The notes under the pieces were generated by a model that was not told where the DNA came from, made no database searches, and saw only the letters and a list, made by a program, of their open reading frames with translations. From NCBI GenBank assembly GCA_050305935.1, contig JBNLGG010000096.1, forward strand, positions 1-12,630: a stretch of 12,630 nucleotides of DNA. The letters run 5' to 3'. Shown one piece after another: positions 5,775 to 12,630 of the stretch. Source of the DNA: CAJXNP01 sp050305935 (lineage in GTDB: Bacteria; Bacteroidota; Bacteroidia; Cytophagales; Cyclobacteriaceae). Each line of letters opens with the position of its first letter. Position 1 is the first letter of the stretch. A program made the position numbers and the translations under genes.

Positions 5775-6971
5775 TCAGTTCAAAAGCTTAAGGGTTTCCC
5801 GCGCAATGACCAGTTCTTCGTTCGTGGGCACCACTAAAACTTTGACTTTAGAGTCCTTCAGGGAAATGTCCGCCAATTCGCTCCGGACAGTTTCATTTTT
5901 AGTAAAGTCAAATTTCAAGCCCAGGTAGTCGAGGCGTTTGCATATTTTCTGTCTTGTCAACGATGAATTTTCGCCGATGCCACCTGTAAAGACAATGATG
6001 TCTACTCCACCCATAACCGCGGAGTAGGAGCCAATATATTTCAGAATTCGATAGAAATATACGTCCAGGGCGAGTTTTGCCCGGTCGTTGCCATTTTCAG
6101 CAGCCATTTCTACTTCCCGCATATCGGACGATACGCCAGACAATCCCAATAATCCACTATGCTTATTGATGAGCGTATTTGCCGCCGCCACATTCAGTTC
6201 CTCCTTTTCAATGATATAGGTAAGTACACCCAGGTCAAGATCTCCGGACCGGGTGCCCATCATCGTTCCTTCCACGGGAGTCAATCCCATCGACGTATCG
6301 ATAGATTTGCCACCTTTTATTGCCGCTATTGATGCGCCATTTCCCAGGTGGCAGGTGATAATCTTTTGAGTTTCAATTTTTACGTTCAGAAAGTCACATG
6401 CTTTTTTGGAAACATAGGAATGGCTGGTGCCATGAAATCCGTATCTCCGCAAACCGTACTTTTTGTACAATGAAAACGGAATGGCATAGGTGTAGGCATA
6501 ATTTGGCATGGTCTGGTGAAATGCGGTATCAAAAATCGCTGCCTGGGGAACGGTGGGAAGAAATTCCTTCATGGCATAAATACCTTTTAAATTTGGTGGA
6601 TTGTGAAGGGGCGCCAGTTGTGAACATTTTTCAATTTTTGAGATAGCGGAGTTATCAAGCAACACACTGTCCTTGAAAAATTCACCTCCATGCACTACCC
6701 GGTGGCCTACGGCATCTATTTCATCCAGGCTTTTTATGCTGCCATGTTTCTCGCTGGTAATGACGCCCAGGATAAATTCTATCCCCGCCTGATGGTCCAC
6801 TATTTCGCCTTCCAGCCTCACCTCATCACAATCACTTCGCTTGTTGGTCAGGTTAGAGCCCGCAAGTCCGATTTTATCCACCAGTCCCTTCGTAATTACC
6901 ACCTGCGATTCCATGTCAAAAAGCTGGTATTTGATGGATGAACTTCCGGAATTTAAGACAAGTATTTTCAT
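5775..6971 (-). CDS. ackA: Acetate kinase
   Basis: AckA transfers phosphate between acetyl phosphate and ADP, giving acetate and ATP (reversible, cytoplasmic). The 398-residue length is typical of the family. Key residues match those mapped in the Methanosarcina enzyme: N7 (VLNSGSSSIKY), R91 (GHRVVHGG), D148 (FDTAFH), H180 (RRYGFHGTSHSYV), R241 (MGTRSGDLD) and E385 near NEELVIARE. The ASKHA phosphate loops CHLGNGAS (207-214) and FTGGIGENS (328-336) are intact. It is the last gene of the set pta, dehydrogenase-like gene, ackA on this strand, 116 bases after its upstream neighbour; the gap holds an inverted repeat. Confidence 0.96.
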   Translation of the reverse strand: MKILVLNSGSSSIKYQLFDMESQVVITKGLVDKIGLAGSNLTNKRSDCDEVRLEGEIVDHQAGIEFILGVITSEKHGSIKSLDEIDAVGHRVVHGGEFFKDSVLLDNSAISKIEKCSQLAPLHNPPNLKGIYAMKEFLPTVPQAAIFDTAFHQTMPNYAYTYAIPFSLYKKYGLRRYGFHGTSHSYVSKKACDFLNVKIETQKIITCHLGNGASIAAIKGGKSIDTSMGLTPVEGTMMGTRSGDLDLGVLTYIIEKEELNVAAANTLINKHSGLLGLSGVSSDMREVEMAAENGNDRAKLALDVYFYRILKYIGSYSAVMGGVDIIVFTGGIGENSSLTRQKICKRLDYLGLKFDFTKNETVRSELADISLKDSKVKVLVVPTNEELVIARETLKLLN

Positions 6972-7011
6972 GTTTAGATGTTAGTATTTAGACTTGAGTA
7001 TTGAGACGATA

Positions 7012-7090
7012 GAAGTCGGATGACCGATGACCGATGATCGAAGACGGTAGTTTTTAATACATACTTCCGACATCGGACTTCGGACATCTA
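7012..7090. repeat. Imperfect inverted repeat with short tandem units (gaccgat)
   Basis: Positions 7012-7029 (gaagtcggatgaccgatg) pair with 7064-7081 at about 14 of 18 positions. The left side contains tandem gaccgat units (7022-7035, then a variant). It fills most of the gap between the dehydrogenase-like gene and ackA. It is unrelated to units A-C. A folded transcript here could change the ratio of ackA to upstream mRNA; this is inference. Confidence 0.5.
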
Positions 7091-8053
7091 ACTTTTTACA
7101 ATTTTTCTTCCTTCGCTGTCATATTTATAAAAACCAATGCCGGTATCCCGTCCTAAATGATTGGCCCTCACCATTTTCTTCAACAATGGGCTGGCTTTGT
7201 ATTTAAGGTCGCCATATTCCTTATACATGTTTTCCAGCCATCTCACCACCGTATCGAGACCGATTTTATCGGCGATCTCGAAAGGACCAAGAGGGAATCC
7301 GAAGCCAAGTTTCATGGTAAGGTCAATATTTTCCAAAGACCCCACGCCTTCCATTAAGATCTCACAGGCCTCATTTATAATGGGGGCTATGAGCCTGGTG
7401 CTGATAACGCCTGGGGATTCTACAACGGGGATTACCTTTTTACCAAACATCCGCGCAAACTTGCAGACGCGCTCATAGGTTTCATCACTTGTATTTAGAC
7501 CCCTGGCGATCTCTACCACTTCGGCTGTATCCGCCGGTGAAAGGAAGTGGATACTAACGCAGCGATCCGGTCGCTTTAACTCAGACGAAAGCTCCGTGAT
7601 GACAAGGGTGGTGGAGTTGGTACAAATGAGGCAGCTCTCACTGGTGTGGTTTTCTATTTCCCTGAAGATCTTCTTTCGCAACTCTACACTGTCTTCCCTG
7701 GAACGGGATTTTACTGCTTCTATTACGATATCGCAGCCCTCCAGCAGTTGATAATTCGTAGCGCCTTTGATCCGCGATAAAATTGCCCGCTTTTCACTTT
7801 CTGTCATACCCCAGCGCTGGATCATCCTGTCCAGTTCGCGAGCGATTTCTCTTAATGCCTGATCGATCTTTTCCTGCGAGATTTCAATGAACCGGACTTC
7901 TATTCCGTTACCGCTTACCATTCGGGTGATTTCCTGGCCGAGGATGCCACAACCGACGATACCAACTTTCTTGAAAGCCCCGGAAGTAGTTTTGGATGGT
8001 TTAGCGGCAACCTTTAAAGCATAATTGTCTATGGGTTCAACAGGTGTTGACAT
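7088..8053 (-). CDS. 3-hydroxyacyl-CoA dehydrogenase-like protein with altered catalytic positions
   Basis: The 321-residue protein has the two-domain plan of short 3-hydroxybutyryl/3-hydroxyacyl-CoA dehydrogenases. An NAD-binding Rossmann loop GxGxxG (GCGILG, 34-39) is followed by HFLSP with catalytic H169 and its partner E181. The C-terminal helical domain contains LGFGFPLGPFEIADKIGLDT and GIGFYKYD. Compared with human HAD, the Ser137 position is Thr148 and the Asn208 position is Thr219 (PGVISTR instead of PGFxVNR). The first 27 residues are an extra tail. It starts 18 bases after pta and is followed by ackA, so the three probably share a transcript. Substrate is unknown and activity may be changed or lost. 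Confidence 0.85.
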   Translation of the reverse strand: MSTPVEPIDNYALKVAAKPSKTTSGAFKKVGIVGCGILGQEITRMVSGNGIEVRFIEISQEKIDQALREIARELDRMIQRWGMTESEKRAILSRIKGATNYQLLEGCDIVIEAVKSRSREDSVELRKKIFREIENHTSESCLICTNSTTLVITELSSELKRPDRCVSIHFLSPADTAEVVEIARGLNTSDETYERVCKFARMFGKKVIPVVESPGVISTRLIAPIINEACEILMEGVGSLENIDLTMKLGFGFPLGPFEIADKIGLDTVVRWLENMYKEYGDLKYKASPLLKKMVRANHLGRDTGIGFYKYDSEGRKIVKS

Positions 8054-8071
8054 GTTAATTTTGAGGTTTGG

Positions 8072-9085
8072 TTATACAATTGATTTTCTGGCAAATGCCT
8101 GGTTAGAGGTGATAGCGACCATATTGACAATGTCATCCACTGAGCAGCCTCGCGACAGGTCGTTAATAGGTGCGGCCATTCCTTGAAGTATTGGTCCGAT
8201 GGCCTCTGCGCCCGCGAGTCTCTGCACTAATTTATAGGCAATGTTTCCGGACTCCAGGCTTGGAAAGACCAGCACATTTGCTTTGCCGGCTATATCACTT
8301 CCGGGAGCTTTACTTTTTCCGATCGTTTCCACAATGGCCGCATCGGCCTGCAATTCGCCATCTATTTGGATCGTTGGGTCTATTTCTTTTGCGATGGCTG
8401 TGGCCTCGATCACTTTGTCCACCGTCTCGTGCTTTGCACTTCCTTTCGAGGAGAAGCTCAGCATGGCTACCCGCGGATCAATACCCGCGATGGCCTTCGC
8501 AGTCTGTGCCGTGGCAACGGCTATTTCGCCCAATTGGCGAGCGTCCGGTACAGGGTGAACAGCACAGTCGGCAAATACCAGGATGCCGTTTTCCCCAAAA
8601 TTCTTATTTGGAAGGATCATAATAAAAGCGCCGGAGACCACGCTTATTCCCGGGAGGGTTTTGACAAATTGAAATGCCGGTCGAAGTACGTCGCCGGTGG
8701 CATTGATCGCCCCGGCTACCTCGCCATCGGCATCCTCATTTTTTATCATGATCGTCGCCAGGTACAGCGGATTTTGCAAAAGCTTTTCGGCTTCGTCTCT
8801 GGTAAGGCCTTTGCTTTTACGCAGCTCGATCATCAGATCGATGTATTGTTCTTTTTTGGGATTGAAAAAGGGGTCGACGATGGTGGCCTTATCGATGGAA
8901 GGTAGTTTTAATTCGTCGGCTTTGTTAAGGATCTCGTCTTCATTGCCGATGAGGATCAACTTTGCCAATCCTTCCTTTAAAATAGTATCGGCCGCTTTTA
9001 ATGTTCTTTCTTCATTGCCCTCTGGCAATACAATTTGCTGCTGATACTGTTTTGCGTTTTCCCTGATTTTCTGAAGAAGGTTCAT
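8072..9085 (-). CDS. pta: Phosphate acetyltransferase
   Basis: Pta converts acetyl-CoA and phosphate to acetyl phosphate and CoA (reversible, cytoplasmic), supplying AckA. The 337 residues match the short, single-domain Pta class without the N-terminal regulatory region of the E. coli enzyme. Family features include IVLPEGNEERTLKAA (18-32), the central DGEVAGA, PDARQLGEIAVATA, MLSFSSKGSAKHETVDKV and the C-terminal GPILQGMAAPINDLSRGCSVDDIV. Phosphate butyryltransferase is related, but these C-terminal signatures favour Pta. It is first in the apparent operon with the dehydrogenase-like gene and ackA, downstream of a 252-base gap from the response regulator. Confidence 0.95.
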   Translation of the reverse strand: MNLLQKIRENAKQYQQQIVLPEGNEERTLKAADTILKEGLAKLILIGNEDEILNKADELKLPSIDKATIVDPFFNPKKEQYIDLMIELRKSKGLTRDEAEKLLQNPLYLATIMIKNEDADGEVAGAINATGDVLRPAFQFVKTLPGISVVSGAFIMILPNKNFGENGILVFADCAVHPVPDARQLGEIAVATAQTAKAIAGIDPRVAMLSFSSKGSAKHETVDKVIEATAIAKEIDPTIQIDGELQADAAIVETIGKSKAPGSDIAGKANVLVFPSLESGNIAYKLVQRLAGAEAIGPILQGMAAPINDLSRGCSVDDIVNMVAITSNQAFARKSIV

Positions 9086-9109
9086 ATTTAATCTTTTATA
9101 TCACTTTTT

Positions 9110-9131
9110 TTGCAATGGGTGATCAATGCAA
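9110..9131. promoter_or_regulatory. Imperfect dyad upstream of pta, possible operator
   Basis: The sequence ttgcaatgggtgatcaatgcaa is symmetric at seven of eleven pairs, including the outer five (ttgca/tgcaa). It sits about 25 bases upstream of the pta ATG. It could bind a dimeric regulator of the acetate genes. No known box is matched, so support is limited. Confidence 0.25.
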
Positions 9132-9315
9132 AAAGAATGTCAATGCCAGTTATAGATAGAATTTGCCAGGTTTTGGAGTTTAAGTTGTGAAGGGTCAATT
9201 TGGTCACTTTATTTAAACTTAAAAAACGAATGTTCTTTAAATTACAACAATAAATGTGAGTAAATCGTCCCTTAAATTCCGGTAGCAATTTTAAGCGGAA
9301 TACAGTCTTTGACAA

Positions 9316-9329
9316 ATGACAATTGTCAT
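9316..9329. promoter_or_regulatory. Perfect 14-base palindrome atgacaattgtcat
   Basis: The palindrome lies 8 bases past the response-regulator stop and about 230 bases upstream of pta. It lacks a loop and a T-run, so it is unlike an intrinsic terminator and more like a dimer-binding site. Function is unknown. Confidence 0.3.
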
Positions 9330-9337
9330 AACAACGA

Positions 9338-10030
9338 TCAGGTTTTTAAAATATAACCGACTCCCCGCACATTTTCGATCTTAATGCACGGATCATCTTG
9401 CAGGTATTTGCGCAAACGCGAAACAAAAACGTCCATGCTGCGGGCCACAAAAAATCCATCGTCTTCCCAGATAGATTTTAAAAAGACCGAACGCTCTATT
9501 AATTGATTTGGATGTTTAAAAAAAAGCTGCAAGACCTTCATTTCCTTGTGTGTAAGCTGGTATTTATTTCCCTGGCAATCAAGCAGCAAATTATTAGGGT
9601 TAAGAATGGATTGCCCTACCCTGATCATCTTATTTCCGGAAGTGGCGGTTTGGGTATATGTTCTCTTTAAAATGGCTTCGACCCGGTATAGAAATTCCTC
9701 CATATTAAATGGTTTGGTCACATAATCGTCCGCACCGATCCGGAATCCTGCAATTTTATCTTTGGTTTGGTTTTTAGCCGTGAGGAAAATGATGGGGATA
9801 TGCTGGTCATATTTTTTGATTTCTTCGGCTACCTGAAACCCATCTTTAAATGGCAGCATGACATCCAGAATGCAAAGATCAAAGGAATAGTTGTGAAATG
9901 CATTGAGACCTTTTTCACCATTGGTGGAAAGGGTGACCTGATACCCCGCCTGGGTGAGGCTCTCGCGGATTAAAAACCCGAGGCTTTCGTCGTCTTCTAC
10001 CAGCAATATGGATTTTTGCAGCTCCGACAT
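9338..10030 (-). CDS. OmpR/PhoB-family response regulator
   Basis: This is a cytoplasmic transcription factor switched by phosphorylation, 230 residues long. The receiver domain (about 6-118) has the acidic pair D13/D14, phospho-acceptor D56 (LCILDVMLP), T84 (FLTAK) and K106 (DDYVTKPF). The C-terminal winged helix-turn-helix (about 132-228) includes LTHKEMKVLQLFFKHP, the recognition-helix region SMDVFVSRLRKYL, and the wing ending VRGVGYILKT. It starts one base after the kinase gene ends, so the pair is one operon and very likely one signalling pathway. Its likely targets include the TTAACAC array upstream of the operon (inference). It resembles RprY-type regulators of Bacteroidota, but orthology is not established. 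Confidence 0.93.
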   Translation of the reverse strand: MSELQKSILLVEDDESLGFLIRESLTQAGYQVTLSTNGEKGLNAFHNYSFDLCILDVMLPFKDGFQVAEEIKKYDQHIPIIFLTAKNQTKDKIAGFRIGADDYVTKPFNMEEFLYRVEAILKRTYTQTATSGNKMIRVGQSILNPNNLLLDCQGNKYQLTHKEMKVLQLFFKHPNQLIERSVFLKSIWEDDGFFVARSMDVFVSRLRKYLQDDPCIKIENVRGVGYILKT

Positions 10031-10031
10031 A

Positions 10032-11279
10032 TCATACTACCGGCAAAAAAATGCTGACCGTAGTTCCCTGGTTGGTAGCGCTTTTCAAGAGGATTTTTCC
10101 CTGGTGGGCTTTGATCACATCCCTAACAAAATGCAGTCCCAGGCCAAACCCTTTGACATTGTGAACATTTCCCTGCCGGAAGCGGAAGAATTTGTCGAAT
10201 ACTTTTCTGTGCCATTTACCGGGAATTCCAATACCCGCATCTGTGAACGAAATAATAATCCCTTTTTCCTCCAAAATGCTTTTTATATGAATGGAAGGAT
10301 TGTGCAATGAATATTTTTCGGCATTGTCGATGATATTGGAAAATGCCTGAAGCAGTAATCCTGAATCGCCATATACCTGAACGTCCTTTTCGGGGAGGTC
10401 AATATGGATGATGCCACCACGTTCCTTAATCTTCATCTCAAACGTCTGTGCGCATTCCGTCAGAATATGGCGAAGGTTTATTTTTTCAAATGTGGTAATG
10501 CTGGTCTTCTCAAACACTGCAGAAGAAAGCAGACGATCAATTTTTTGCTGCAGCTTTTTGTTTTCTTTTTCGAGGATTTTGAAGTAGACAAGGTCTTCTG
10601 CGGAAGTGCCGTATTTCGATTTCAACACTTCACTTGCAAGGGCGATATTGGTGACCGGGGTTTTAAACTCATGGGTCATGTTGTTGATAAAGTCGGTTTT
10701 CACATCCGCATACCTTTTTTCTCTCAACAATGAAAATATTGCCCAGGCAAAGAATATAATCATCAATGCCAGCGCGAGGGTGGAAAGGATCCAAATATCC
10801 ATTTCGGCAGCGAGGTAACTGGTCTTGTGCGGAAAATAAACGGCGAAGTTGTTAAGTGGTGGCTGGTTGAACCTTCCTTTTGCAATTTCTTCTTCCAGCA
10901 TACGTGCCGTCGTGGATTGGATATAATTGCCGTACACCAACGTGTCTTTATCGGCCCGGTAGATCCCCAACTCATAGTCAAGATCGAGGTTTCTCAATGA
11001 AAATTCCCGCTGGATTAGTTGCTCTACATGGTTTGCTTCCAGGGGGCCTTCACAATGGATGAAGAAAAAATTGGAGGAAAGTTTTTGCACTTCCACATTT
11101 GTCTCTGAATTATCCAATACAGAATCTGCGACTTTTTTCAGAGCTATCTGAACCGTAAAATCAAACTGTTTTTCTGAGATATCGAAGGCCCGCTTAAACC
11201 AGTACACCTGCACCACCAGGAGGAGGGAAAGCACGAGCGACCCAAAGATGATGATATGTCGAAGGTGTTTATGCTTCAT
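10032..11279 (-). CDS. Membrane sensor histidine kinase
   Basis: The 415-residue protein has two membrane helices (about 8-28 and 161-185) framing an extracytoplasmic sensor of about 130 residues with no recognised fold. The HisKA helix carries the phosphorylated H203 in MTHEFKTPV. The ATPase domain shows the N box (QAFSNIIDNAEKYS, N315/N319), G1 (DAGIGIPG, 347-354), F box (FDKFFRF, 361-367) and G2 (GFGLGL, 377-382), all intact. No HAMP domain is evident, which is common in this Bacteroidota kinase type. It is transcribed with the response regulator directly downstream and divergently from the DUF2723 gene. The signal sensed is unknown. Confidence 0.94.
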   Translation of the reverse strand: MKHKHLRHIIIFGSLVLSLLLVVQVYWFKRAFDISEKQFDFTVQIALKKVADSVLDNSETNVEVQKLSSNFFFIHCEGPLEANHVEQLIQREFSLRNLDLDYELGIYRADKDTLVYGNYIQSTTARMLEEEIAKGRFNQPPLNNFAVYFPHKTSYLAAEMDIWILSTLALALMIIFFAWAIFSLLREKRYADVKTDFINNMTHEFKTPVTNIALASEVLKSKYGTSAEDLVYFKILEKENKKLQQKIDRLLSSAVFEKTSITTFEKINLRHILTECAQTFEMKIKERGGIIHIDLPEKDVQVYGDSGLLLQAFSNIIDNAEKYSLHNPSIHIKSILEEKGIIISFTDAGIGIPGKWHRKVFDKFFRFRQGNVHNVKGFGLGLHFVRDVIKAHQGKILLKSATNQGTTVSIFLPVV

Positions 11280-11332
11280 TGATTTTACTTTATAAGGTAA
11301 AAATAATGCATCCCAGTCACATCATGCAGCAT

Positions 11333-11380
11333 TTAATCAACTTTAACACTCCATTAACACTGTTTTACACTTCTTAACAG
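11333..11380. promoter_or_regulatory. Tandem TTAACAC boxes, candidate OmpR-family binding array
   Basis: TTAACAC occurs at 11343 and 11354. Near-copies TTTACAC (11364) and TTAACAG (11374) follow, and a weaker TTAATCA precedes at 11333. Successive starts are 10 or 11 bases apart, about one helical turn, the arrangement used by OmpR/PhoB-family dimers on direct repeats. The array ends just before the candidate -33 element of the DUF2723 gene and lies about 55-100 bases upstream of the kinase start. The adjacent response regulator is the obvious candidate to bind it; this is inference. Confidence 0.5.
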
Positions 11381-11408
11381 TTGTGAGATACATTATACAC
11401 TATGCTTG
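11380..11408 (+). promoter_or_regulatory. Candidate Bacteroidota-type promoter for the DUF2723 gene
   Basis: The boxes gttg (11380-11383) and tatgcttg (11401-11408) resemble the -33 TTTG and -7 TAnnTTTG elements with a 17-base gap. The -7 box matches seven of eight positions including wildcards. The start codon follows at 11430, leaving room for a short leader. The TTAACAC array directly upstream is placed as for an activator. Confidence 0.4.
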
Positions 11409-11429
11409 CAGAAATAAATTTTTCAATCC

Positions 11430-12630
11430 ATGCAAGCATCCTTCAGATTTCAGAATAGAGACTACATTTCATTTTTCGTCGGACTTTTTCTTTTAGCCTC
11501 AGGCTTTTTATGTATGGGCCTGGATCCAGACGAAAATGGTTTCGGGGTTCTTACGCTTTGGATAGCCCCTGTTTTGTTGCTGCTGGGATTTAGTACTCCC
11601 GTAATTGGGATTTTGGGCATTCAGTTTTTTAAAAATGAATTTTTGATGTCTAACATAAAGGTCAGGCCGAAAGGACGTGCCCTTCCGGTAGTGGCAGGTA
11701 TTATCGCTTTTGCTTTATCACTGGTGGTCTATTTATTGACCATGGAGCCCACAGCCAGTTTATGGGACTGCTCCGAATTTATTGCGGCAGCCTATAAACT
11801 TCAGGTCCCCCATACTCCGGGAAATCCTTTGTTTTTGCTCATTGGGAGGGTTTTTGCCATGTTTTCTTTCGGCGATGTTTACCGGGTAGCAGTGGCCCTG
11901 AATGTGATGAGCGCTGTTTTTTCTTCGCTGGCAGTTTTGATTTTGTTCCATATGATCTGGATGTTGTTAAATGGAATTGGTGCTAAAGCCAACCTGCCTG
12001 ATTGGATCATCACAATGGCATCTTTTTCCGGGGCGATGTCTATGGCCTTTATCGATACGTTTTGGTTTTCTGCGGTGGAAGCGGAGATCTATGCGGCCGC
12101 CAGTTTTTTTCTTTTCTTCAATGCCTGGCTGGGATTGGTTAGTTTAAAAATCAAAGATCCTGAAGTAAATAAAAGATGGAAGATATTAACCGCCTATGTC
12201 GTCGGGTTGTCCTACTGCGTCCATCCGATGTGCCTGCTCGCGATTCCCTTCATCGGGATGGTGTGGTATCTACGGCAAAAAGAATTTACTGCAAGAAATT
12301 TGCTGGTTTCGATCCTTCTTGGGTTCGGAGTGCTGTTGGTTATCAACCGCCTGGTGGCAGTAAGCATGTTTGAAATGGCATTTTATTTTGACTTGATGGC
12401 GGTTAATGTGTTCGGGCTTGCTTTTTACTCGGGCGTGATTTTGTTTATTCTGCTGATCGGTATGGGCGTTTTCCTGCTATTGAGTAAAAAGCAGAAATGG
12501 AAAGTGGGGATTTGGTCGTTTGTCTTTTTGGTTCTTGGGTTTTCCAGCTACCTCCTTCTTTTTATCCGTTCTAATTACAATCCTCCCATCGACGAGCATA
12601 ATCCTGAGAACATGGCCATGATCAAGGAAT
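11430..12630 (+). CDS. DUF2723 multi-pass membrane protein (O-mannosyltransferase-like), partial
   Basis: The frame is open from the ATG at 11430 to the window edge (400 residues, C-terminus missing). DUF2723 proteins are Bacteroidota membrane proteins with a GT-C glycosyltransferase-like plan and are often annotated as protein O-mannosyltransferase-like; biochemical function is not settled. Family motifs are YLLTMEPTASLWDCSEFIAAAYKLQ (in part, from 101), HTPGNPLFLLIGR, WFSAVEAEIYAAA, GLSYCVHPMCLLAIP, and IRSNYNPPIDEHNPEN near the cut end. About ten membrane helices are visible. Residues 1-70 form an extra two-helix unit (FRFQNRDYISFF...LTLWIAPVLLLLGF) resembling DUF3098; the usual DUF2723 start corresponds to about residue 73. 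It is divergent from the two-component operon. Confidence 0.85.
   Translation, partial: MQASFRFQNRDYISFFVGLFLLASGFLCMGLDPDENGFGVLTLWIAPVLLLLGFSTPVIGILGIQFFKNEFLMSNIKVRPKGRALPVVAGIIAFALSLVVYLLTMEPTASLWDCSEFIAAAYKLQVPHTPGNPLFLLIGRVFAMFSFGDVYRVAVALNVMSAVFSSLAVLILFHMIWMLLNGIGAKANLPDWIITMASFSGAMSMAFIDTFWFSAVEAEIYAAASFFLFFNAWLGLVSLKIKDPEVNKRWKILTAYVVGLSYCVHPMCLLAIPFIGMVWYLRQKEFTARNLLVSILLGFGVLLVINRLVAVSMFEMAFYFDLMAVNVFGLAFYSGVILFILLIGMGVFLLLSKKQKWKVGIWSFVFLVLGFSSYLLLFIRSNYNPPIDEHNPENMAMIKE

Noticed and set aside
8170..9044. Several long plus-strand frames
   Set aside because: They are opposite-strand shadows of pta, whose protein motifs are unmistakable.
9088..9315. A 75-residue minus-strand frame between the response regulator and pta
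   Set aside because: AT-rich, no domain, overlaps the likely pta control region, and composition does not look coding.
11760..12373. Short frames on both strands within the DUF2723 gene
   Set aside because: Shadows of a continuous 400-residue DUF2723 reading frame.

Overview
The window looks like chromosomal DNA of a Bacteroidota bacterium (Chitinophagales/Cytophagales-like; exact placement is inference). The grounds are moderate GC content, a DUF2723 membrane protein, Bacteroidota-type lipoproteins and a Bacteroidota-type histidine kinase/OmpR pair. Non-coding gaps hold degenerate interspersed inverted repeats, and one upstream region has a plausible TTG / TAnnTTTG-like promoter.

Layout. 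1-508: 5' part of an IS256-family insertion sequence on the minus strand, cut by the window edge. 509-757: two compact inverted-repeat units (A and B) without a gene. 768-4061 (minus): a molybdate ABC transporter, modA then modB-modC. ModA is separated from modBC by a third, larger copy (unit C, about 2640-3214) of the same repeat. Its arms enclose a plus-strand GxxExxY / PD-(D/E)XK-like gene. 4062-4678: a 617-base gap with a degraded histidine-kinase C-terminus, several hairpins and a tandem repeat. 4679-5761 (plus): a DUF4440/SnoaL-like lipoprotein and an unrecognised multi-pass membrane protein. 9085-5775 (minus): pta, a 3-hydroxyacyl-CoA dehydrogenase-like gene with altered catalytic positions, then ackA. 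Pta and AckA interconvert acetyl-CoA, acetyl phosphate and acetate, making ATP in the acetate-forming direction. 11279-9338 (minus): a membrane histidine kinase and its OmpR-type response regulator. 11430 to the end (plus): a divergent DUF2723 protein with an unusual N-terminal extension, cut by the window edge.

Most worth a second look: (1) the GxxExxY element family. Arms with nearly the same sequence occur with a gene (C) and without one (A, B); C splits the mod cluster, and an IS appears to have cut A. (2) Tandem TTAACAC boxes with 10-11 base spacing between the two-component operon and the DUF2723 gene, placed like an OmpR-family regulator site. (3) The dehydrogenase-like gene between pta and ackA, which has Thr at the usual catalytic Ser and Asn positions. 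(4) A ghost of a histidine-kinase ATPase domain. All family calls were made by eye from translated sequence; no database search was run.
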